Assembly: GCA_028554755.1 (NCBI GenBank)
Contig: JAPTOF010000020.1
Span: 11,441,001-11,505,000, forward strand
Reading direction: 5' to 3'
DNA length: 64,000 nt
Origin: Cordia subcordata
Taxonomy: Eukaryota > Streptophyta > Magnoliopsida > Boraginales > Cordiaceae
Each line of letters begins with the position of its first letter. Position 1 is the first letter of the stretch. The notes beneath the pieces were generated by a model. The model was not told where the DNA came from. It made no database searches and saw only the letters and a program-made list of their open reading frames with translations. The position numbers and the translations under genes were made by a program. Below are positions 56,706 to 64,000 of the stretch, in pieces.

Positions 56706-58278
56706 GTAAGTATTAACTCATGAGCCTTTACATTCAACTGTGGTTTTTGTTTGATGTCTTGTAAAGGAATTTGGCAATGCTGGTGAGTTATGTAGTTATT
56801 TAATATGGGTTTCAGTATCGAAAGGGGTGATAATGTTTTTGAGTGTATTTGAAGATGAAAGAAAAAAGGAAAAAAATAGGGAGAAGAAAGAGAGAGAGAG
56901 AGAGATAGAGAGGTGTGTAGCCTTTTCCTCGCTCTATTTCTTGCCCTAAAATTGTGTTAATCCCCTAAATGTGCTTAAAAGACACATATATATAACTACG
57001 CAATTGATCTTCTAAGCATAGTTTAAAAGCACAGTTTCTTCAAATACATATATATAGCTACCCAATTGGTTTTCATGTGAGAAATCAACTGTTGCTCTTT
57101 TATTATCCAAAGAAAATGAAGTGTGTTGTGTATGAGGTCATGTGGTTGGTGTTAGCTTAGCTTACGTTTCTTGTAAGCTGTTTGTGGTGTGAAACTTGGC
57201 TAGCTAGGTAAAGAGCTGAGATTTTGTTTGCTTGTTACTGTATATGAAATGAGCTGCTAAGCTTGTTTAGGGCTGTTGGGTTTGAGAGTGAAATGTGTGT
57301 GGGGGTATTTAAGTGAGCTGGTAAGAGATTTTAGTTGCTGTCATGCTTGGTCTTTAGCTTATTTCTCTCGGTTTCTTATTAGCGTGAGCTTCAAATGATG
57401 TGTGTGTATGTGTGTGTTTGGCTTTTGCTTTCTTGTGTGTTTGAGAGAGGAATGGTAGCTGGTTTAGCTTGAAAATGTATGAGAGAGAAAGAGAGAGAGA
57501 GAGCTGTTGTGATTTGGCTTTGCTGATTGTAGCACGGTTTTTTATGCTGCTGCTTTGGTTTATACAAGCTAATGTGAAGGGTTGGCTTGTGCTGATGCAT
57601 GTGTTTTGAGAAATTTATGCAAGAGAGGTCCAGATGAGGAAGTGATATAGGGTCTACAGGCCTGGTAAGCTTGATTTCACTTAACAGAGCTCATGTGTTG
57701 CTACTGTATTTTTTTAGAAAAAAATTGACTAGTGCACGTGTAAGCTATGCTTAGCAATGCTTGTGTCTATATGATATAAAATACTATATTAACTATACTA
57801 AGATAACATATTTCCTAGATTACTTAACTTTATGAAAATCTACAAAAGAGAAATGCCTAATTTACATAATCTAATGCATGAAAATACTAAGTATAAACCT
57901 AACATAATCTACTTGATAATTGCAAGCTAAGAATTCACTTTATTACTTAGTATATTACTATATGTATCTTAATAGGATACTATTAGAACTATTAAGAGGT
58001 TGTAATGCTAGTATATGCATGCTATACTACTAATGCCATCATAGAATGATCCTAAACTTTCTACACACAAGCCATGCACATTACACACACATTCTTGATC
58101 ATGCATTTCACTTCCCAATCATGCACACACAACTCTAAATTTCATTTCAACACGTGTTCTAAATTGTAACTTGCTTGTGCTAATGTGTTTTATGAAAAAG
58201 GGAGTCATGTATGAAAAGTGAAGTCGTGTCTTAAAGACTCCATATATGATTTTACTTGTAATGAAATGTGAATTATAG
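56706..58278 (+). other. Large intron-like region of the CACTA gene
   Basis: From the donor at 56706 to an acceptor TTATAG at 58273-58278. Contains (GA)n at 56888-56912 and a GT-rich tract near 57400-57420. No coding similarity seen. Confidence 0.5.
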
Positions 58279-58383
58279 ACTATCCGACTTGGTAGGGAGG
58301 TGACACGGGCTGAGATCTTCGATAAAACTCATCGTAAAAGGGCCGATGGCACTTACTTTGTCCCTAAGGCAGGAAAGGTCATG
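58279..58383 (+). pseudogene. CACTA second-gene exon (GREVTRAEIF block)
   Basis: RLGREVTRAEIFDKTHRK, then ADGTYFVPKAGKVM, the most conserved block of plant En/Spm accessory transposase proteins. It is bounded by TTATAG and ATG|GTAAGT. The frame is open here. Confidence 0.85.
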
Positions 58384-58475
58384 GTAAGTGAATTTCTCAT
58401 ATATTACATTAGTATAATATATATTATAAAGACTTAATACCATAATAAATAATAAGTTTATATTTTTGTTTACAG

Positions 58476-58860
58476 GATAAGTACAATGCACTTCTTGAGG
58501 GGAAAATGTCTCAGACACAAGGAGATCCTAATGCACCGCCTATTGATCATGATGCATTATTTTTTAGGCTACTGGTGGACTAAAGAAAGGGCGCTTATTT
58601 GGTTATGGTGCACATGGGGTTGTGGTAGCTAGATCGAAACACCAATATTGTTAATCACATCATTTGTTCACCTAATAGGATATGGAGAATGCTATCACTT
58701 GGGCGACTAAAGAACTAAGGTAAGAGTTTAGGCATGAGCAACAACAAATGTAGCAGCAGAACATGGAACAAATGTAGAAGATGATGGTGCAGATTGCTGC
58801 ATTACATGATCTAATCTCGACACGTCAGCATGATCCATGCGAGCTCTAGGGTGATGACTC
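58476..58860 (+). pseudogene. CACTA second-gene last exon, frameshifted
   Basis: DKYNALLEGKMSQTQGDPNA, PPIDHDALFF, then after a one-base loss near 58565 ATGGLKKGRLFGYGAHGVVV and ARSKHQYC*. Further down, Gln/Met-rich sequence (MEQMQKMMVQIAALHDL) ends at CEL* near 58850, a coiled-coil-like tail. The one-base loss would truncate the protein. Confidence 0.78.
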
Positions 58861-59587
58861 TTAAGTATAGATATTTGTTATATTTTGGACAAACTAGACT
58901 TTAGTTTATATAGTCCTTGAGTGATGACTCATAGAGATTTAATATGTTCTTTTACATGCTAAACTTTAGTTTATATAATATTATGCAGCTATTTGATTTT
59001 CTTAATTATAACGTGGATTTTGTTATTATATGGTTAAATTTGTTATTTTTAGGTCAAATGTGGATTTTGTTATTATATGGTTAAATTTGTTATTTTTAGG
59101 TCAAATTTTAAATGTACAAGAAGATAAATTTTTTTAATGAAATGGTTTTAAGAAAAAAGAATAACAATGGAATGGCAACGAGTTTAATATAATAAGAGAT
59201 TAGCAATAGAATAGCAACAGAGGAAAGTGGCGACGGATAGGCGACAACAGACAATGGTGGCAGAACGGTGACAGAACTTGATGGCTACGAACTAGCAACG
59301 GAAAATTGGTGACGCTTCGGTGACGGACAATGATTTTAATAATAGTGTAAACTAGCGTCAGAATTGTGACGGAAATAGGCTATGAAATGGAGATGGAGAT
59401 CAAATTAATAAAAAAAAGCAAATGGCGACAAAATTTTAATTAGCAACGAAATGGCTATGAAACCAAAATGGCTACGAGGTTGATAGCAACGTTGCATTTC
59501 CATCATCGATCCGTCGCCAACAAGGGTTTGGCGACGAATTGGCGACAGATTTGTGCTGTCTCCCACGGTAGTTTTTCTTGTAGTACT

Positions 59588-60247
59588 TCATGTCCATGGA
59601 GTGTTAAACTTTGTTCTGGCAAGGATTAATCCAAAATTTGGTTATTCAATCCCATAAGATCTAATTGCTTTTATGTTTTTATTTTTGTTTTGATATCTAT
59701 GTGTTTTCTGATTTAAGAATTAATATTGTTTTGTAATAGTTCAATTTGCACGCGAGTATTCAATCCCTTGATGATAGGTTGCCAAATAACAAACTTAGAT
59801 TCTTAATATAATTAATCTAATTAAGTGGTGAACTTGGTTTCGTGAAAAAACATATAATCTAACTGAGTGATTTCCACAAAAAAATCGACTTTTAGAATCA
59901 GGTATTCCTAGAGTCCTAGTGCTACCTTTACCCTGCTGGCATCTTCAGGGGTTAGACCGTCTAGCTGGTAAGATGATGGTGGAGAAAAATCACAAGGGGG
60001 TTAAACCATTATCAATATTGAAACAAAAGATTAGGTTGTTAGGTCGTGCTGAAGACCATAATTTATTTATCAAAATAGGTGAAAGTTATCATTGCATCTA
60101 GGATCGGGATTATAGACCAAAACCAGGATTGCAACCAAGGCTGGGCTTAAATTCCATTGATTTCTTTTTTTATATTTATTTTCCAACTTTGATTTTAATT
60201 TAATTTGCATAATTAGATTTTATTTTGTTGTTAGTTTAATTTTTATT
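59588..60247 (+). repeat. Gypsy-type LTR segment, copy 1
   Basis: From TCATGTCCATGGAGTG to TTTATTAAATTTGTCCA, collinear with 61495-62209. Lies immediately right of the CACTA TSD. Confidence 0.85.
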
Positions 60248-61171
60248 AAATTTGTCCATGTTATTGTCATTTTATGGTATAGCTAGTCCAATTCAATGAA
60301 CCCATAATTTAATTTATTGTGATTCATCCACACAAAGCATCACAAATACATATCTAGAATATATCTTGATTCATTTGCTTACACTGAATTAGCTTATCAT
60401 TCTAAAATAGGAGAAAACGGTGATGCCATCATAAAAAGCAAGGTGATGGACAAGTTAAACATGACATTAAAAGCAAAGTTAATTATATTGTATAAGTTAG
60501 ATGCATATCTATCATATGATCTTCCATTAAAAAACCAACAAGATTTAGTTGAAAATATTCTCTCTTTTTCAGCTAGTAGTGATGGATTTGTGGAATTACC
60601 AAAATCACAAACATGCCTAGTTATATATCCATTTATGTAGAAGATTAAATGAGAAAGACATTTACTTGTTTGAAAGAAACATGGTAACACTAACCCTTCT
60701 ACAGAGCACTTTAGAGTAGAAAAAGTGAATCACCAATTCAAATACAGTATACTATCAGTATGTATTTCTTAGATAATTAGACATTCAACGTGTAATCGCA
60801 ATGCAGGACCATAGCTTTGCCAACTGATTAGTTTTATCCCCTTAGCCAAGTAGAGCATACGTGGAGTAATCAAATGCTTGTTCTACTATTTTATAAAATT
60901 TTTCTAATTAATTTAATTAGAACTAAAAGATATATACAACAAAACTACTACTTCTATTTTTTTCTGCGAAAATATTCATCATTATTAGTTTTTCGTTTAA
61001 CATGTGAAACAAAAAAAAATTATTTGAATTTATGAAAAAAATTGGATAACATAACATTTGAAAACATACAACGAGAATAAGTTGAAGAAAAATTTAGTTA
61101 TTTGGTATTAATCAAAATTTACAAATTTTATTTCGTAATCAAAACTAAAAACCGAATAAGTTGACTTTTAC
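60248..61171. other. No recognised gene
   Basis: AT-rich sequence between the two LTR segments. Open frames on both strands at 60397-60690 have no family signature. Confidence 0.4.
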
Positions 61172-61483
61172 AGTTTGTTTAAATTGAGGGGAATGGGAAA
61201 AGGGAAAGCTAATGGAGGGATTAAAAGAATCCTTCCCTTGTTTGGTTTGAGAATAGACAGAGGGGAGTGGATTTGAGGGGCTGAAGCTCATCCCTTATAT
61301 CCTTTATTTACACATAAAATTTATCTTTTCCTTCCATTTGTTTCCTAATCTAAACACAAAATACTCACAATGCTTTCCCTCATGAAAAATACCATAATCC
61401 AAACATGGATAACCCATCTCCTTTCCTTTCCTTTATAATCATTTCCTTTCTTTTATTAAAATTTCCCCCCTCAATCCAAACTA
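61172..61483. mobile_element. MITE with GTTTGGATTGAGGGG-type terminal inverted repeats
   Basis: Left end AGTTTGTTTAAATTGAGGGG; right end inverse AGTTTGGATTGAGGGGGG. About 310 bp, no coding. No clear TSD. Confidence 0.6.
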
Positions 61484-61494
61484 GGTATGGGCGA

Positions 61495-62426
61495 CTACTT
61501 CGTGTACATGGAATGCTAAACTTCATTCTGGCAAAGGATTAATCCAAATTTTGGTTCTTCAATTCCATGAGATCAAATTGCTTTTATCTTTTCACTTCTG
61601 TTTTGATATTTATGTGTTTTCTGATTTAAGAATTAATATTGTGTTTTGATTATTTAATTTGCATGTGATTATTCAATCGCTTGATGATTGGTTGCCAAAT
61701 AGTGAAATTAGATTCTTAATCTAATTAAGTGGTGAACCAAGTTTCTTGGGAAAACATATAATCTAACTAAAGCGATTTTCGCAAAAGAATTGACTTTTAG
61801 AATTAGGTCTTTCTAAAACCCTAGTGCTACATTTACTTTGCAGGCATCTCTATGGGTTAAACTGTCTAACAGGTAAGACGATAATAGGGAGAAATTGTAG
61901 GAGGTTAAGACAATAGTGGGGAGAAATCATAGGGGGTTTAAACCATTATCAACACTGAAAGGAAAAGATTAGGTTGTTACGCCGTGGCGACAACCATAAC
62001 TAATTTATGAAAATAGGTTAGAGTCATCATTGCATCTAGGATCGGGGATTGTAGACCAAACTAGGATTGCGCTCAAGGTTATATTTAAATTCCATTGATT
62101 TCTCTTTTTATATAGATTTTCCAGCTTTGATCTAAATTTAATTTGCATGATTAGATTTTAGTTTGTTATCTGTTTAATTTTTATTAAATCTATCCAATTA
62201 TACGCCTATGCTTAGTGGTCTAGTGTGCTGTCGAAATTTGTTTTATTTTAATTTTTTCGCGTTAAATCCCTCATTTTTGCTTGCAGCTTACTTGATTAAT
62301 TTGTTTGGCATAATAAGTATAATCTAATTCAACCAATCCCTGAGAATTTGACCCGATCTCTCCACGTGCACAAATTAAACGAGGTAAGAGTTGGGAATTT
62401 ATTTTTAGTGGATTTAGCAACCATCA
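61495..62426 (+). repeat. Gypsy-type LTR segment, copy 2 and terminal end
   Basis: Starts TCGTGTACATGGAATGC, parallels copy 1, then continues to the Gypsy-like end CAATCCCTGAGAATTTGACC...CATCA. Preceded by GACTACT, the same bases that flank the CACTA insertion at 41741-41747. Confidence 0.85.
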
Positions 62427-62643
62427 TGTAGATGCTAGTTGGGCTAGTTGTCCTGACAAATGTAGATCAACTATAGGTTATGCATTATTATCCCTGAGAA
62501 TTTGACCCGATCTCTCCACGTGCACAAATTAAACGAGGTAAGAGTTGGGAATTTATTTTTAGTGGATTTAGCAACCATCATGTATATGCTAGTTGGGCTA
62601 GTTGTCCTGACAAATGTAGATCAACTATAGGTTATGCATTATT
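62336..62643 (+). repeat. 154-bp tandem duplication spanning an insertion junction
   Basis: Units 62336-62489 and 62490-62643 (ATCCCTGAGAA...TATGCATTATT) contain the LTR end, the TSD and the first part of Copia-E RNase H, with about one difference (TGTAG versus TGTAT). Confidence 0.92.
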
Positions 62644-62960
62644 TCTTGGTCCTAATTTAATTTCTTGCCTACCCAACAAGCAACCAATAGTTTTCCTTTC
62701 AAGCACTAGAACATAATACAGGTCTTTGGCTTATGCATTGGATGAAATGTATTGGGTAAGACAGTTGCTACTATTATTTTAATTTTAGATAACGTCTCTG
62801 CTACAAATATGGCGAACAATCCTATATCACATGTAAGAATGAAATATGTTGAGATTGATTTTCACTTCATACATGAGAAGTCAAGAAGGTTGTACAAGGT
62901 GATGCCTTGTAGATTGAGAGGGCATGGTATTGTATATTGCTGGTAAAAATAGTTAGAGTG
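62427..62960 (+). pseudogene. Copia-E RNase H remnant, right part
   Basis: VDASWASCPDKCRSTIGYAL, then FLGPNLISC, then later frames with NPISHVRMKYVEIDFHFIHE, a Ty1/Copia RNase H. Continues the sequence cut at 41227. Several frame breaks. Confidence 0.82.
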
Positions 62961-63089
62961 CAACAGACATATATGTAAAATTTTATGTACATTGAAAACT
63001 ACAAATGTATGCTTAACACCCTAGGTGGAGTGAGCCATTCATTAACTTTTACATAAAAAAACCCACTACTTAATAATTCTATTTTTCCT

Positions 63090-64000
63090 CTTTGCGAAGC
63101 ATAGATCTAGTTTTGTTGATGCTTCTACATTTATTTATTATGACAAAGGTCATATGTTCATAATTCTCCTATATATAGATGACATTGCATTAACAAGTCG
63201 TTCTTCATCTCTTCTTTTCATTTCATTAATATACTTAACCGCACCTTTGTGACGAAGGACTGGGGTGATTTGCATTACTCCTTGGCATTGAGGTCAATCA
63301 TACAACCATTTTTCTTTCTTGTACTCAGTCCAAATATTCTTAGATTTTCTTTGCCAAATTCTTTATGTATATTGCTAAACTTGTTAAAACTTCTTTACCA
63401 TCTAAATCTTAACTTTCTGTGATGATGATGAACTTTTAAACAATCCTACTAAATGTCATAATATGGTCGGTGGCTTACATTATTTGACTTTGACAAGACC
63501 TGATTTAGCCTTTGTAATTAATTGGGTTAGCCAATTTATGAATGCACCACGTATTACTCACTTACAGACTATCAAGCATATATTTAGGTGTCTAAGAGGC
63601 ACATTAGATATGGACTAACTTTGAAGGCAACATCAATTACCACATTAGTTGCTAATGTAAATGCTAATTGAGTTGGTTGTCTTGACAACCATAGATCAAC
63701 TACAAGTTATGCATTGTTTTTTGTTCCTAGTTCAGTTTCTTGACGATCCAAAAAGCAACCAATAGTTTTTGGTTCAAACATTAAGCAAAATATAGTTCTT
63801 TGGCTTATGCATTGACTGAAACACAATGGATGAGACAGTTGCTGTGGAACTTGGATGTTTTCCTCCAGTCTCCTACTCTTTTATTTTTTGTTAATGTCTC
63901 CGCGACACATATAGGAGCCAATCCTATACCACAAGCGAGAACAAAACAAGTTAAGATTGATTTTCATCTCATAAGCGAGAAGACAAAAAGCATGCATAAG
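63090..64000 (+). pseudogene. Second Copia-E-family copy (RT end and RNase H), runs off the right edge
   Basis: SSFVDASTFIYYDKGHMFII, LLYIDDIALTSRSSSLLF, MVGGLHYLTLTRPDLAFVIN, WVSQFMNAPRITHLQTIKHI and FRCLRGTLD, closely following 40660-41190. The RNase H continues with a short duplicated-like block and ends at the window edge. Heavily degraded. Confidence 0.8.

Larger units (their letters stand above)
41748..59584 (+). mobile_element. CACTA (En/Spm) transposon, 17.8 kb including a nested Copia
   Basis: Left end CACTACAAGAAAAACT at 41748; right end AGTTTTTCTTGTAGT at 59570-59584. The 3-bp repeat ACT is at 41745-41747 and 59585-59587; the terminal G of the right end is missing. Subterminal arrays of GGCGACGGA/GGCAATGG-type motifs occupy 41770-42130, about 42495-42580 and 59160-59570. 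It includes remnants of the second CACTA gene (56437-58860) but no recognisable TNP2 transposase. Copia-D (43222-52929) is nested; without it and one TSD copy the CACTA is about 8.1 kb. Confidence 0.92.
41228..62426 (+). mobile_element. Gypsy-type LTR element in Copia-E, carrying the CACTA element
   Basis: TGATAAGTCC at 41228 and ...AACCATCA at 62426, flanked by the exact TSD TGTAG (41223-41227, 62427-62431). Removal restores RNase H (AYV|DASW). Minus the CACTA insertion about 3.4 kb remain, holding two copies of an LTR segment (59588-60247 and 61495-62209) and a MITE. There is no gag or pol. Either one LTR with an internal duplication or two LTRs with the interior deleted. The ending CAATCCCTGAGAATTTGACC is typical of plant Gypsy LTRs. 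Confidence 0.8.

Noticed and set aside
57391..57600. Minus-strand frame with His/Gln/Ser runs
   Set aside because: Low-complexity translation of GT and GA microsatellites in a CACTA intron.
60397..60690. Overlapping open frames on both strands
   Set aside because: No recognised domain on either strand; AT-rich filler between LTR segments.
1..64000. CRISPR arrays, rRNA, tRNA genes
   Set aside because: No regularly spaced repeat-spacer array and no conserved rRNA segment was seen by eye; no tRNA was noticed, though without a tRNA scan a single gene could be missed.

Overview
This is repeat-rich nuclear DNA of a flowering plant, probably a eudicot. The evidence is AT-rich sequence, a plant L-gulonolactone oxidase gene with GT-AG introns, and a dense nest of plant Copia, Gypsy, CACTA and hAT elements. 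No bacterial or organellar gene is visible. The only recognisable intact host gene is the 5' part of an L-gulonolactone oxidase-like gene on the minus strand at 479-2215. It runs off the left edge. Almost everything else is transposable-element DNA.

Layout. 1-2310: oxidase exons 1-2 and promoter. 2998-3377: Copia-type solo LTR with a perfect 5-bp target-site duplication (TSD). 4031-9035: duplicated and inverted AT-rich repeats, a MITE, G-rich tracts, one CACTA end, and a single broken exon of a type II H+-pyrophosphatase. 9984-16772: a long-terminal-inverted-repeat element (Pack-MULE candidate) with a 54-codon ORF, split by a Tnt1/Tork-like Copia (10188-15653, TSD TGTAT). 17126-38745: an old minus-strand Copia, split by a 16.8-kb Sirevirus-like Copia (17668-34475). 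That element is itself hit by an hAT transposon (19938-24737), which carries a Copia solo LTR (22762-24065), and by a Gypsy-type solo LTR (30983-32585). A further Gypsy-type LTR fragment sits at 34793-37490. 40215-62960: a plus-strand Copia remnant whose RNase H region is split by a Gypsy-type LTR element (41228-62426, TSD TGTAG). That is split by a CACTA element (41748-59584, TSD ACT), which is split by a second Sirevirus-like Copia (43222-52929, TSD ATGTT). 63090-64000: another copy of the Copia family found at 40215.

How it works together. The elements are parasites inserted into one another, and the TSDs give a clean order of events. Several points deserve a second look. Both Sirevirus-like elements carry a third ORF after pol that looks nothing like an envelope protein. 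A GC-rich palindromic module (core GGTCGACC) lies just upstream of TATA-like boxes in Copia and Gypsy LTRs and upstream of the third ORF. The Tnt1-like element has ten W-box cores in about 215 bp of its leader. Two pieces of possible host-gene capture (6203-6357 and 15835-15999) are also present. All transposon coding regions examined carry stops, frameshifts or lost key residues, so none looks autonomous.
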